This document shows positions 49,538 to 61,304 of a stretch of DNA of 64,000 nt, one piece after another. Each line of letters begins with the position of its first letter. The stretch's first letter is position 1. Source of the DNA: Streptomyces sp. NRRL F-5727 (GTDB lineage Bacteria > Actinomycetota > Actinomycetes > Streptomycetales > Streptomycetaceae); assembly GCF_000719555.1 (NCBI RefSeq), contig NZ_JOGX01000010.1, positions 105,553 to 169,552 on the forward strand. Reading direction: 5' to 3'. The translations under genes and the position numbers were made by a program. The notes under the pieces were generated by a model. It was not told the DNA's origin and searched no databases. It saw only the letters and a program-made list of their open reading frames with translations.

Positions 49538-50986
49538 ATGTTTTCAGTTCGTCGGCCTGGCGTCGCACGCCGCGCCGCAGCGACGCTGGTCGCCGGTCTC
49601 GTCGCGTCCGCCTCGATAGCCACCGCCGGTACGGCCTACGCCGACGGCGGTGCCACGGCGAAGCTCGGCGGTCTGACCGACGAGGTCGGCAAGATCAAGA
49701 TCACCGAGAAGGACGGGGACGAGTTCACCGAGACCGGTGGCCTCTTCACGATGCAGGTCGAGGGCGGCGGAAACCTCTTCACCTACTGCATCGACCTCTA
49801 CACCCTGGCGAAGACCGAGTACGACTACAAGGAAGTCGGCTGGGACGAGTCGTCGCTCCACAACAACCCGGACGCCGGCAAGATCCTCTGGATCCTGACC
49901 AACGGCTACCCGGAGCAGAAGCTCGAGGACCTGAACGCGAAGATCGGCGCCACGCTCACCAAGGGTGACGCCGCCGCCGGTACGCAGGCCGCGATCTGGA
50001 CCCTCTCCGACGGCGTCAAGGCGACCCCGCTCGACGAGGACGCCAAGAAGCTGACCGAGTACCTCCTGGAGAAGGCGGTCCAGCTCGACGAGCCGACCGC
50101 GTCCCTCTCCCTGTCGCCCGCCTCGGTGGCCGGCAAGCCCGGTGAGAAGCTCGGTCCGATCACCGTCACCAGCAGCAAGAAGGAGGGCACCGCGGTCGCC
50201 CTCACCCCGGGTGCCCCCGAGGGCGTCAAGGTCGTGGACGAGGCCGGCAACCCGGTCACCACCGCCGGCGACGGCAGCAAGCTCTTCTTCGACGTGCCCG
50301 CCGGCACCGCCGACGGCGCCGCCGAGCTGACCGCCTCCCTCACCACCGAGGTCCCCCTGGGCCGCGCCTTCGTCTCCATCGACGGCCCGTCCCAGACCCT
50401 GATCCTGGCCGGCTCCAGCGCCTCCACCGTCACCGCCAAGGCCGGTGCGACCTGGGCCAAGACCGGTGCCGTCCCGGCCGTCACGGTCGCCAAGGACTGC
50501 GCCAAGGGCGGCCTGGAGATCGTCGCCTCCAACAGCGGCGACGAGCCCTGGACCTTCGACCTGAAGGGCACCTCGTACACGGTCGGCGCGGGCGAGACCA
50601 AGACCATCGCCCTCCCGGTCGGCGAGGACGAGGCGTACAACTTCACGATCACCGGCCCGAACGGCTTCTCGGAGACCTTCGAGGGCGTCCTCGACTGCAA
50701 GACCGCCCCGAGCCCGGAGCCGTCCACCGGCACCCCGTCGGAGACCCCCTCCGGCACCCCGTCGGCCGGCACCCCGTCCGAGACCCCCTCGGCGAGCCCG
50801 TCCACCCCGGCGCCCAGCACCACCACGGACGCCTCCACCGGCACCACCGGCACCACCGGCGGTGACCTGGCCGAGACCGGCAGCTCCAACGCCACCCCGA
50901 TGATCGCCGGCATCGCCGTCGCGCTCGTCCTGGTCGGCGGCGGCGCGGTGTTCTTCCTCCGCAAGAAGAAGGCCGCCGGTCAGTAA
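49538..50986 (+). CDS. thioester-domain (TQXA) cell-wall-anchored surface protein
   Basis: This 482-residue protein has a signal peptide, then a thioester domain with Cys84 (FTYCIDLYT) and Gln150 (GTQAAIWTL), which form an internal Cys-Gln bond in TQXA adhesins. A Ser/Thr/Pro-rich stalk follows, then LAETG, a membrane segment and KKK, the sortase E-type signal. It can bind amines on a partner surface. GGAGG precedes the ATG at 49538. Confidence 0.92.
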   Translation: MFSVRRPGVARRAAATLVAGLVASASIATAGTAYADGGATAKLGGLTDEVGKIKITEKDGDEFTETGGLFTMQVEGGGNLFTYCIDLYTLAKTEYDYKEVGWDESSLHNNPDAGKILWILTNGYPEQKLEDLNAKIGATLTKGDAAAGTQAAIWTLSDGVKATPLDEDAKKLTEYLLEKAVQLDEPTASLSLSPASVAGKPGEKLGPITVTSSKKEGTAVALTPGAPEGVKVVDEAGNPVTTAGDGSKLFFDVPAGTADGAAELTASLTTEVPLGRAFVSIDGPSQTLILAGSSASTVTAKAGATWAKTGAVPAVTVAKDCAKGGLEIVASNSGDEPWTFDLKGTSYTVGAGETKTIALPVGEDEAYNFTITGPNGFSETFEGVLDCKTAPSPEPSTGTPSETPSGTPSAGTPSETPSASPSTPAPSTTTDASTGTTGTTGGDLAETGSSNATPMIAGIAVALVLVGGGAVFFLRKKKAAGQ

Positions 50987-51030
50987 GGCGGGAAAAGCGT
51001 GACGTCACAGGGTGGCACCACCCCGTGACG

Positions 51031-51065
51031 GACGGCCCCGGACGCGATCCGCGTCCGGGGCCGTC
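51031..51065 (+). terminator. perfect 15-bp terminator hairpin after the surface protein
   Basis: GACGGCCCCGGACGC and GCGTCCGGGGCCGTC flank GATCC. Confidence 0.8.
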
Positions 51066-51067
51066 GC

Positions 51068-51200
51068 ACGTCCCCGGGCCCCTGAGTCGACGTCCCCGGG
51101 CCCCTGAGTCGACGTCCCCGGGCCCCTGAGTCGACGTCCCGGGCCCTGAGTCGCACGTCCCCCGGGTCCTGAGTCGTATGTCGCCAGGCCCTGAGTCGTG
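51068..51200. repeat. 22-bp tandem repeat with decaying copies
   Basis: Three exact units beginning ACGTCCCCGGGCCCCTGAGTC start at 51068, 51090 and 51112. Three degenerate CTGAGTCG units follow. The gap 50987-51331 has no gene. Confidence 0.85.
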
Positions 51201-51331
51201 CCGCCGCGGACCCTGGGGCGCGCTCCCACGGCCACGGAGGGGGCCGCCGGAGGCTACTGGTTTCCGCCTGGGGGCGGTGGTGCGGCAAGATGGGTGTATC
51301 TGCCCACTCACTCCTTGCCGGACGGTTTCCT

Positions 51332-52996
<1,665 letters not shown>

Positions 52997-53003
52997 GGTC
53001 GTC

Positions 53004-53429
53004 GTGGCGAGGCACATCTACAGCTGTCCCCTCCGCTGGTCGGACATGGACGCCTTCGGGCACGTCAACAACGTGGTCTTCCTCCGCTACCTGGAGGAGG
53101 CCCGGATCGACTTCATGTTCCGGCTGGCGCCCGGCGACGGCAGCCCGTCCTTCTCCGGCGGGTCCGTGGTGGCCCGCCACGAGATCGACTACCGGCGCCC
53201 GCTGGTCCACCGGCACGAGCCGGTGACCATCGAGTCGTGGGTCACGAAGATCGGGGCGGCCTCGCTGACGATCGCGTACGAGATCAAGGACCCGGGCGTG
53301 ACCTACGTCCGGGCCTCCACGGTCGTCGTGCCGTTCGACCTGGAGGCACAGCGCCCGCGCCGGATCTCCGAGGAGGAGCGCCGCTTCCTCCAGGAGTACG
53401 TCGACGACGGGATGACGTCCGGCGCATGA
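53004..53429 (+). CDS. acyl-CoA thioesterase, 4-hydroxybenzoyl-CoA type
   Basis: This 141-residue hotdog protein has the catalytic Asp in WSDMDAFGHVNNVVFLRYLEEAR, the 4HBT signature. GTG 53004 has GAGG 5 bases upstream. It follows ettA and overlaps the next gene (ATGA). Confidence 0.88.
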   Translation: MARHIYSCPLRWSDMDAFGHVNNVVFLRYLEEARIDFMFRLAPGDGSPSFSGGSVVARHEIDYRRPLVHRHEPVTIESWVTKIGAASLTIAYEIKDPGVTYVRASTVVVPFDLEAQRPRRISEEERRFLQEYVDDGMTSGA

Positions 53430-54085
53430 TGGTGCTCGCCCCGCTGCACTTCGCCGACCCCAGGGAGGCGGCGGCCCTCGCCGCCTTCCTGACCCGGCTC
53501 GTGCACTACGACCGCGCCGCCGCCGTCCGCCTCCAGGCCGGGGGCGGCGCGCTCGCCGTGTTCGGACGCCCGCCGTCCTTCGAGGTGCTCGCGGTCCGCA
53601 CCGCCCGGCTGGCGGACGCCGTCGACCTCGACATCACCGTCTCCGCCGGGGAACTCCTCGACGGCATCGAGGAGACGGCCGGCAAGGCCGCCGTCCCCGC
53701 CGCCGTCACCGGCCCGCCCTGGGCCGGCGTCCTCCCGCCGCGCACCGGCTGGCAGCCCGTCGAGGGCCTGCCCGGCGCCGGGGAACTGCGCGGTGCGGTC
53801 GCCGCGGCCGTCGCCGAGTTCCGCCGCCGCGACGACGAACTGCCCGAGGAGCGGCGCACCCGCGCCGAGCGCGACCGCCTCGGCCGCGAGATCTGGTCCC
53901 GCACCCTCGGCGCCACCGGCCTGCCGCTGCGGGCCGTGCACGCCGCCCAGTCGCTGGGCTTCCTGCCCCCGCAGGACCTGCCGGTCGCCCTGATGGCCGC
54001 CGGACCCTGGCTGCGGCTGCGCACCCCGTACGGCTCCGTAGCGCTGCGCACGGCCCCCGCCGGGCTCACGGTCACCCCCGCCTAA
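53426..54085 (+). CDS. conserved unknown protein coupled to the thioesterase
   Basis: This 219-residue protein has no membrane segment or Cys. It reads LVHYDRAAAVRLQAGGGALAVFG near the start and RDRLGREIWSRTLGATGLPLRAVHAAQSLGFLP near the end. It is Ala-rich and overlaps the thioesterase gene by 4 bases. The family is not known to me. Confidence 0.72.
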   Translation: MMVLAPLHFADPREAAALAAFLTRLVHYDRAAAVRLQAGGGALAVFGRPPSFEVLAVRTARLADAVDLDITVSAGELLDGIEETAGKAAVPAAVTGPPWAGVLPPRTGWQPVEGLPGAGELRGAVAAAVAEFRRRDDELPEERRTRAERDRLGREIWSRTLGATGLPLRAVHAAQSLGFLPPQDLPVALMAAGPWLRLRTPYGSVALRTAPAGLTVTPA

Positions 54086-54089
54086 GCCC

Positions 54090-54692
54090 TCAGGGGACCC
54101 GCGGGCCCTTCCCGGTGAGCTCGTGCCGCAGCGAGGCGACCGAGAGGCCCGCCGCGAGCAGCAGCAGGCCCGCCGGGACGGGGAGGGCGCCCCGGGCGAC
54201 GTTCTCGTCGGCCGGGACCGGGTCCATCCGCCCCGCCGGGTCGTAGGCGATCCGGACCGGCGCCCCCGCCTCGCCCAGCCTCCGCTCCCAGGAGAACTCC
54301 TTCGGGCGGCCGCCCGGGCAGTCCAGCGTGTGGTGGTACAGCCGCTTCGCCTCCGGGGCGCCCTCGCCGAACGTGGGATGGTCGGTGACCCGCACCTTCC
54401 CCACCACGACGCAGCTGACGGTCGCCCCGCGCACCCGGGAGTCCCGGGCCTCGATCCACACCGCGCCGAGCCCCGCGAGCAGCACCACCAGCGCCAGGGC
54501 GCCGCCGCCCTCGCGGAAGAGCGCGTTGTGCGCCGCCGCCGCGAGCCCGGCGAGGACCAGGCCGCCGAGCACCGCGAGCGCGGTCGGCACGGCCTGCGCC
54601 GACCGCATGGACCAGCTTCCCCACAGGTGCAGCAGCACGCCGGCACCGAGCGGCACGGCCACCGCCCCGGCGTACGCGAGAACGCGTCCCAT
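54090..54692 (-). CDS. four-segment membrane protein of unknown function
   Basis: This 200-residue protein has hydrophobic segments near residues 3-22, 34-53, 63-80 and 167-187, with a soluble loop between (about 85-165) containing SCVVVGKVRVTDHPTFGEGAPEAKRLYHHTLDCPGG in two parts. It is convergent with the unknown gene before it. Confidence 0.68.
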   Translation of the reverse strand: MGRVLAYAGAVAVPLGAGVLLHLWGSWSMRSAQAVPTALAVLGGLVLAGLAAAAHNALFREGGGALALVVLLAGLGAVWIEARDSRVRGATVSCVVVGKVRVTDHPTFGEGAPEAKRLYHHTLDCPGGRPKEFSWERRLGEAGAPVRIAYDPAGRMDPVPADENVARGALPVPAGLLLLAAGLSVASLRHELTGKGPRVP

Positions 54693-54739
54693 CCCGACCA
54701 CCCCGGGACGGGGACGCGCCGGCCGCGCGGGCCGGTTCC

Positions 54740-55687
54740 TCAGCCCTCCGCGTCGTCCGGCCACACCCCGATGTGGTCCTGCTCCAGCTCCAGCGCCACG
54801 CGGTGCTCCATCCCCAGCGCCTTGGTGTAGTCCGCCGGCAGCTGGAGCCGGCCCGCCCGGTCGAGCATCGCGTACTCCCGCGCCACCAGCGACTCCCGGC
54901 CCGCCTCGTCGACCTCGGTGCGGCGCAGCACCTCGGAGGAGGTCCGGCCGTCGCGGATCGCGACCGTGCGGCGGACCTCGGTGGCGACGGCCTGGTCGTG
55001 GGTGACGATGACGATCGTCGTGCCCAGCTCCTCGTTGGCCCTGCGGAAGGAGGCGAAGACCTGCTCGCCGGTGGCCGAGTCCAGCTCGCCGGTCGGTTCG
55101 TCGGCGAGGAGGACCTTCGGGTCGTTGGCGAGGGCGACGGCGATCGCGACCCGCTGCTGCTGGCCGCCGGAGAGCTGGTGCGGCCGCCGGTCCCGGCAGT
55201 GGGCGATGTCCATCATCGCGAGCAGTTCCTCGGCCCGCTCGGCCCGCTTCCGCCGGCTGCCGGCCAACTGCATCGGCAGCGCCACGTTCTGGGCGGCCGT
55301 CAGATAGGGGAGGAGGTTGCGGGCGGTCTGCTGCCAGACGAAGCCGACCACCTCGCGCCGGTAGCGCAGCCGGTCCTTGCCGGTCATCGCGAGCAGGTCG
55401 CAGCCGCCGACCCGGGCCGCGCCGGCGGTGGGCACGTCCAGGCCGGCCAGGATGTTCATCAGGGTCGACTTGCCCGAGCCGGACGCCCCGACCAGGGCCA
55501 TCAACTCGCCCTCCTTGACCAGGAGGTCGAGCCCCTGGAGCGCCTGCACCTCCACCCCGTCGGTGGTGAAGATCCGCACCAGGCGGTCGCAGGCGATCAG
55601 CGCGTCGTGGCCGTACGAGGGCCGGTCGCGGTGCGCGTTCGCCCGCCGCTCCAGCTCCTCCAGAGTCGCGTTCGCGGTCGTCGTCAT
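54740..55687 (-). CDS. MacB/LolD-type ABC ATPase with AbrB-like tail
   Basis: This 315-residue ATPase has Walker A GASGSGKST, signature LSGGQQQRVAIAVAL and Walker B VLLADEPTGELDS. After the ATPase core, residues about 255-315 add YAMLDRAGRLQLPADYTKAL and HRVALELEQDHIGVWP, resembling a SpoVT/AbrB swapped hairpin. That tail is unusual on an ABC ATPase. It overlaps the permease gene (ATGA). Confidence 0.85.
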   Translation of the reverse strand: MTTTANATLEELERRANAHRDRPSYGHDALIACDRLVRIFTTDGVEVQALQGLDLLVKEGELMALVGASGSGKSTLMNILAGLDVPTAGAARVGGCDLLAMTGKDRLRYRREVVGFVWQQTARNLLPYLTAAQNVALPMQLAGSRRKRAERAEELLAMMDIAHCRDRRPHQLSGGQQQRVAIAVALANDPKVLLADEPTGELDSATGEQVFASFRRANEELGTTIVIVTHDQAVATEVRRTVAIRDGRTSSEVLRRTEVDEAGRESLVAREYAMLDRAGRLQLPADYTKALGMEHRVALELEQDHIGVWPDDAEG

Positions 55688-58545
55688 CGTGCGTCTCCTG
55701 CCCTGAGTTCCTTCACCGAGCTCTTCCGCCCCGTCCACCACGCCTGGACCGCCGCCGCCGCCCCCGTCAGGAGGACCACGGCCAGCGCCGGCACCACCAG
55801 CGACCACGGGTCGGCCCGCAGCGCGACCCCGCCGGGCCCCACGCCGTCCGCCGCCGTCGCCAGCGCCAGCCGGTGCAGGTCGACCCCGGGCGCGAGCAGC
55901 GGCACCGTCGCCCAGCCGGCGAGCGCCCCGCCGAGCGCGGCGAAGACGGCCGGCGGCAGCGCCTCCAGGCCGAGCAGCCGGCGCCCCTGCCTGCGGGTCA
56001 GGCCCATCGTCCGCAGCCGGGCGAGGAGCGTGGTCCGCTCGGGCCCGCTGCGCGTGAGCGACAGCAGCACGGCGACCACCGCGTAGGCGGCGCCCGCCCC
56101 GATCGCCGCCGTGTAGAGCCCCTCGGCGCCGGACTGGAGGGGCGAGTCGACATAGGAGCCGCGTGCCTCGGACGTGAGCGTCACCGCGAAGTCCGGGGAC
56201 TTCGAGGCGACGGCGGCGCGCAGCGCGGTGCCGTCGACGGCACCGCCGGCGAGCACGGTGGTGTGCCGCAGGTTGGTGACGTCGGCGGCGTTGACCACGA
56301 GGAAGTCCTCGCCGCGCACGGCCGGGGTGGAGTCCCGCACCGCGACGACCTTGACCCGGAAGGCGCCGGCCGCGGCGTTCAGTCGCATCGGCTGGTCGCC
56401 GAAGCGGGCGGCGACCTCGGGGGAGGCGAGGGCCGGCAGCACCCGGTCGGTGTCGCCGACGGCCTCCGGGCCGCCCTTGCCGGTCGAGGCGAGCAGGCCG
56501 GCGGGGAAGGCGCCGTTGCGGGTCTGCTGGGCGAGCTTCGCGTAGGCGGCGGGGTCGACGGCGACGAGCGGGGCGCTCATCGGCCGGTCGGTGGAGACCG
56601 GGGACGGCAGCGACAGCCCGTACTCGATCTGTACGGGCTGCGCCTCGCGGACGCCCTTCGCGGCGCGCACCGCCTCGATGAGTCCGGCCGGCAGCGGGAC
56701 GCCCTCGGTGCGGCCCTCGATCCGGGCGTCGGCGCCGGTGGCGAGCAGCGCGGCCCGGTCGCGGGCGTCGGCGACCCCGGCGAGGACGGAGCCGCCGAAG
56801 GCGGCCGTGGTCAGCGCGAGGACGAGCGCGAGCAGCGGGAGCACGCCGGTGGCGGAGGAGCGGGCGGCGCGGGCGAGGGCCAGCGGTCCGACGACGCCGC
56901 GCATCCGGCGGGCCGGGCGGGCCAGCCAGCGCAGCGGCAGCGGCTGGATCCGTACCAGGGCGAGGGCGGCGATCACGCCGATGAAGACCGGGGCGGCGCT
57001 GACCAGGTGGTCGCCGGCGTCGTCGGTGCCGCGCAGCCGCAGCGAGCCGATCGCGCCCGCCGCGAGGACCAGCAGGGTCAGTTCGGCGACGGTGCGGCGC
57101 CGGGAGGGCTTGGCGTCCACCAGGTCCTCGCGGGCGCCGTGCAGCCGGGGCGCCCGGTGCCGCAGCACGGCCCGGACGGGCAGGACGAGGGCGGCGATCA
57201 GCGCCACCAGGGCGGCGCCGAGGACGGAGGGGAGGAGCGGCGCGGAGCCGGTGAGGGCCGGGGCGCCGGGGGTGTCGGGGCCGCGTACCAGGGCCACCGC
57301 CGCCGCCAGGCCGAGCGCGGCCGCCGGGACCGCGACGGCGGCGGTCTCGCCGAACAGCCGGAGGCCGATGCCGGGCAGGGAGGCGCCGCGGGCGCGGAGC
57401 AGGGTGAGTTCGCCGTCCCGGCGGCTGAGGAAGAGGCCGCCGGTCATGGCGACGACGACGGCCGCGACGGCGCCGATGCCGAAGACGGCGACGGCGACGA
57501 CGGGGGAGATGGCGGCCTTCGTCGCCGCGTAGGCGGCCATGATCTCGTCGAGGTCGGTGGTGAGCAGGCCGGTCTGGCCGGTGACCTCGCGGATCTTCGC
57601 CGAGGCGGGGCCGGTGCGGGCCGAGTCGACGGCGGCGGCGAGCGGTCCGGCGTCCCGCGCGGTCAGGTGCTCGGCGACCGCGGGGAAGCGCCAGAAGACC
57701 TCGGGGGTGCCGGTGGTGGAGACCAGGGCGGACCCGGACTCCGGGGCGACGAGGAGACCGGCCCGCCAGTAGCGCTTCGGGTTCACCGGGTCTTCCGTCA
57801 TCGCCAGCGCCGGCGTGGACAGCTGCGGTTCCACCACCCAGTACGGCCGCCGGGGGTCGCGGGGCTCGACGACGCCGGTCACGGTGACGGCGACCGGCAC
57901 GGCGGAGACGCCGGGCACGTGCACGACCGAACCGGGCTTGATCCCGAGGGTCTCGGCCATCGCCGTCGTCACGACGGCCTCCGGGCGGAGCGGGTCGCCC
58001 TTGGCCATCCGGCCCTGCCGCAGGACCGCGTGGGCGGCGAGGTCCGAGGGCGAGGAGAGCCGGAACTGGACCGGCTCGTTGTCCGGCTTCGGCAGCCACG
58101 CGTCGAGGCCCGGGACGGGCTCCACGGTCCGGATCCCGTTCACGGTCTGTTCCGGGTCGGTGCGCAGCGGCGCGGGCAGCAGGCCCCGCAGCTTCTCCTG
58201 GTCCCCGCGCAGGGCGGCGGGCGCGATCCTGGCGCCGTGCTCCAGCGGGTAGGTGATCTCCAGCTGGGACCGGTGGGCGGGGGCGGTACGGATGCCGTGC
58301 CGCAGCCCCTTCGTCTCGTACGCGTCCACCACCCGCGGCAGCGCGGCGGCGAGCAGCGCGGTGACGAACACGAGCAGCGCCAGGCCGGCGGCGGCGCCGG
58401 GCGCGGCCCGCAGCCGGGTCCGCACCCAGGGCGCGACGGCCCGGGCACGGCCCTGCCCGGACTCGGCCGCCACTCCGGCCTGGGCCTTCTCGGACTCGCC
58501 TGCGGGCTGCATCGGACGGGACTCCTCGCGCGGGACGTCGGACAT
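55684..58545 (-). CDS. FtsX/MacB-like ABC permease, large
   Basis: This 953-residue protein has FtsX-domain membrane clusters: one segment near residues 50-70, three about 330-450, and a final set about 820-940, with large outer domains. The end reads WWTGRKSSVKELRAGDAR. It partners the ATPase downstream and overlaps the second permease by 1 base. It may move lipids or peptides, or transmit a mechanical signal. Confidence 0.82.
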   Translation of the reverse strand: MSDVPREESRPMQPAGESEKAQAGVAAESGQGRARAVAPWVRTRLRAAPGAAAGLALLVFVTALLAAALPRVVDAYETKGLRHGIRTAPAHRSQLEITYPLEHGARIAPAALRGDQEKLRGLLPAPLRTDPEQTVNGIRTVEPVPGLDAWLPKPDNEPVQFRLSSPSDLAAHAVLRQGRMAKGDPLRPEAVVTTAMAETLGIKPGSVVHVPGVSAVPVAVTVTGVVEPRDPRRPYWVVEPQLSTPALAMTEDPVNPKRYWRAGLLVAPESGSALVSTTGTPEVFWRFPAVAEHLTARDAGPLAAAVDSARTGPASAKIREVTGQTGLLTTDLDEIMAAYAATKAAISPVVAVAVFGIGAVAAVVVAMTGGLFLSRRDGELTLLRARGASLPGIGLRLFGETAAVAVPAAALGLAAAVALVRGPDTPGAPALTGSAPLLPSVLGAALVALIAALVLPVRAVLRHRAPRLHGAREDLVDAKPSRRRTVAELTLLVLAAGAIGSLRLRGTDDAGDHLVSAAPVFIGVIAALALVRIQPLPLRWLARPARRMRGVVGPLALARAARSSATGVLPLLALVLALTTAAFGGSVLAGVADARDRAALLATGADARIEGRTEGVPLPAGLIEAVRAAKGVREAQPVQIEYGLSLPSPVSTDRPMSAPLVAVDPAAYAKLAQQTRNGAFPAGLLASTGKGGPEAVGDTDRVLPALASPEVAARFGDQPMRLNAAAGAFRVKVVAVRDSTPAVRGEDFLVVNAADVTNLRHTTVLAGGAVDGTALRAAVASKSPDFAVTLTSEARGSYVDSPLQSGAEGLYTAAIGAGAAYAVVAVLLSLTRSGPERTTLLARLRTMGLTRRQGRRLLGLEALPPAVFAALGGALAGWATVPLLAPGVDLHRLALATAADGVGPGGVALRADPWSLVVPALAVVLLTGAAAAVQAWWTGRKSSVKELRAGDAR

Positions 58546-61304
58546 CAGTTGTCTCCCTGGTGGCGCAGGGACACCGCCGGATCGTTGCGGCGCAGGGCGA
58601 TGGCCGCGACGACCGCGAGCGGCAGGGCGGCGACTCCGGCGAGGAGCAGGGCCACCTCGCCGAGGGGCAGTTCGACCAGGACGGGCGGCACGGGCCGGGT
58701 GGCCCGGCCGGTGAGCACCACGAGCGGGACGACCACGCGGGCCAGCAGGGTGCCGAGGGCGACGCCCACCAGGAGGCCCACCCCGATCAGCACGCCCTGT
58801 TCGGCGGCGAGGAGCCGGGCGAGCCGGCGGCGCGGCGCGCCGAGGGCCCGCAGGATCGCGAACTCGGCGGACCGTTCCCGTACGGAGCCGGCCGAGCCGA
58901 CCGCGAAGCCGACGGCGGCCAGCGCGGCGGCCGCGGCGGCCACCGCCATGAGGGCGGTGTTGGGGCCGGCGCCGAGCGGGTCGCCGAGCAGTTCGTCGGC
59001 GATCGTGTCGCGGACGACGATCTCGCCGGGCTCGTCGGCGGCGCGCAGTGCCTTCGCGACGTCGTCCGCCCGGCCGGACTCGGGGGTCAGCCACCACTCG
59101 GTGGGCGCCACCGGCGCCTCCGGGCCGGTGGTGGCGAGGTAGCGGTTGACAGCCGTCAGGTCGACGAGCACGCCGCCGCCGTCCTCCGGCACGCGGGTGG
59201 CGGCCGCCGCGTCGCTGGTACGGCCCCCGGAGCCGGTCGTCGGCAGGTCCTTCACGACCCGGCCGACGACGGCGTAGAGCCGCCGGCCGCCGAGCGAGAG
59301 TTCCAGGTGGTCGCCGGGCTTCGCCTTGGCCGCGGCCATGAACGCCTCGGAGGCGACGGCCGGCAGCAGGTGGTCCTGCCCCTTCTCGACCGGCGAGGAG
59401 AGCGGGGCGAGGAGCTCGGCCGCCGTCGCGCCGGCCAGGTCCTCGCGGAGCAGCAGACCGTCGGCGAGCCGGTCGGTGGCGACGGCGAGCACGGTCGCGT
59501 TGCGGCCCGCCAGGTCCATGGCGGACCGGTGGACCGGCGTGACCTCCCGCACCCCGGGGACGGCGGCGAGCCGGGAGGCACGGGCCGGGTCGCCGGGGCC
59601 GACGCCCAGCACCCGCACCGGCGCGCCGGCCCGGAAGTCGGCCTGGTCGTGCTGCGACCGCTCCCAGGAGTTGCTCTGGCCGATCGCCAGCATGCCCATC
59701 GCCACGGCCAGGACCAGCAGCAGCACCGGGCCCGCGCCGCGCAGCGGGCGGCGGCTGAACTGCCAGCCGGCCAGCGCGGCCGAGAGCCCCCGGCCGGCGG
59801 CGGCGCGCCGCTCGGCCAGCCTGGCGGCGGGCGGCAGCAGACGGAGCGTCAGGACCGTGCCGGCGAGCAGCGCGAGCGCGGGCGCCGCGACGAGCACCGG
59901 GTCGATCCCGGCGCCGTCGGCGGCGGCCTCCGGCGTCCGCTGGAGCTGCCACAGCGCGATGCCCGCGACGAGCAGCAGCGCGACGTCGGCGCCCGCCCGC
60001 ACCGGCCAGGGGAGGGTGCCGCCGCGGGCCTTGCGCAGCGAGACGGCGTCGCCGTCCCGGGCGCCGAGCGCGGGGGCGACGACCGCCGCCGCGCAGGCGA
60101 GGGCGACCGCGGTGGAGACCAGCCAGACCGTCGCCGACGGCGAGGTGTCGAGCCGGACGCCGAGCGAGGAGAGCGCGGACCGCTCGGCGAAGAGCCGGGT
60201 CAGCGGGCCGGAGAGCAGCGGGGCGACGACGGCGGCGGGCAGCGCGAGGAGCAGCGCCTCGGCGGCGGCGAGTCCGGCGATCCGGCGCCGGGAGCCGCCG
60301 CGGGCGCGCAGCAGCGCGGTCTCGCCGGAGCGTTCGGTGCTGAGCAGCCGGGCGACGAGCAGCAGCGCGTAGGCGGCGAGCATCACCAGCTGGACGGCGA
60401 CGACGAGGAGGGTGGAGCGGGAGACGGCGAGGGCGCGTTCGGTCTGCGCGAGGACGGTCGGCAGGCCGGTGTCCGCGCTGATCGTGGTGCCGAAGGTGGT
60501 GGTGTCGGAGGCGAGCCGCTGCGACTCGCGGGCCGCCGCCTCGCGCAGCGGCGCGATCCCGCCGGTGTCGAGGCCGGAGAAGTCTGCGGAGCCGAGCCAG
60601 GAGGTCCCGCCGGCGGTGACGGCGCCGGAGGCGAGCACCGACGGGTCGGCGAGCAGCGGCCCGTACGTGGTGAAGGAGACGGTCCGCACGCCGCGGCCGC
60701 GGGCGTCGTCGAGCTGCCAGTACGGATCGGTGAGGTCGACCGGCGCGTAGACGCCGGTGATCCGGACCCGGAGGGTCTTCTCGGCGAGCCGGTCGGTGAG
60801 TTCGAGGACCGCGCCGGGGCCGGTCCTGAGGCGCCGCGCCGCCTCCTGCGGCAGCGCGGCCTCCAGGACGCCGCCGGGGCGGCCGGCCTTCGGCCAGGCG
60901 CCGTCGACGAGGGTGAGCCGGGAGCGGTCGAGCGCCGCGAAGTTGGTCAGGTCGGGGTCGCCCTCGCGGGCCGCGGGCGGCTGGAGCGAGCGCGGCAGCG
61001 CGTACGGCCCCGAGCTCTCCAGGCGCCGGACGGTGACGGGCAGTCCGTCGAAGGCGCGCCGGGCGGCGTCGGTGACCGCCCGGTCGGCGGCGGCCCGGTG
61101 GTCGGCCGGTATCTGCCCGGAGACGACCAGGGTGGCGGCGGCAGCGGAGCGGTCACGCAGTCCGGCCTGGAGCGCGGCGTTCCCGATGGAGCCGGAGAAG
61201 CCGGCGAGCGCCGCGAGGACCGTCGTGGTCAGGGCGACGGCGAGCAGCGCCGCGCCGAGCAGCAGCCGGTGTGCCCTGACGCGCAGAAGTACGAACCCCG
61301 TCAC
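58545..61304 (-). CDS. FtsX/MacB-like ABC permease, second
   Basis: This 919-residue protein begins VTGFVLLRVRAHRLLLGAALLAVALTT at GTG 61304, with AGGGGGAT upstream. It has FtsX-type segments near 310-350, 370-460 and 780-900. The gene order is permease-permease-ATPase. The 216-base gap 61305-61520 holds its promoter; I see no other feature there. Confidence 0.8.
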   Translation of the reverse strand: MTGFVLLRVRAHRLLLGAALLAVALTTTVLAALAGFSGSIGNAALQAGLRDRSAAAATLVVSGQIPADHRAAADRAVTDAARRAFDGLPVTVRRLESSGPYALPRSLQPPAAREGDPDLTNFAALDRSRLTLVDGAWPKAGRPGGVLEAALPQEAARRLRTGPGAVLELTDRLAEKTLRVRITGVYAPVDLTDPYWQLDDARGRGVRTVSFTTYGPLLADPSVLASGAVTAGGTSWLGSADFSGLDTGGIAPLREAAARESQRLASDTTTFGTTISADTGLPTVLAQTERALAVSRSTLLVVAVQLVMLAAYALLLVARLLSTERSGETALLRARGGSRRRIAGLAAAEALLLALPAAVVAPLLSGPLTRLFAERSALSSLGVRLDTSPSATVWLVSTAVALACAAAVVAPALGARDGDAVSLRKARGGTLPWPVRAGADVALLLVAGIALWQLQRTPEAAADGAGIDPVLVAAPALALLAGTVLTLRLLPPAARLAERRAAAGRGLSAALAGWQFSRRPLRGAGPVLLLVLAVAMGMLAIGQSNSWERSQHDQADFRAGAPVRVLGVGPGDPARASRLAAVPGVREVTPVHRSAMDLAGRNATVLAVATDRLADGLLLREDLAGATAAELLAPLSSPVEKGQDHLLPAVASEAFMAAAKAKPGDHLELSLGGRRLYAVVGRVVKDLPTTGSGGRTSDAAAATRVPEDGGGVLVDLTAVNRYLATTGPEAPVAPTEWWLTPESGRADDVAKALRAADEPGEIVVRDTIADELLGDPLGAGPNTALMAVAAAAAALAAVGFAVGSAGSVRERSAEFAILRALGAPRRRLARLLAAEQGVLIGVGLLVGVALGTLLARVVVPLVVLTGRATRPVPPVLVELPLGEVALLLAGVAALPLAVVAAIALRRNDPAVSLRHQGDN

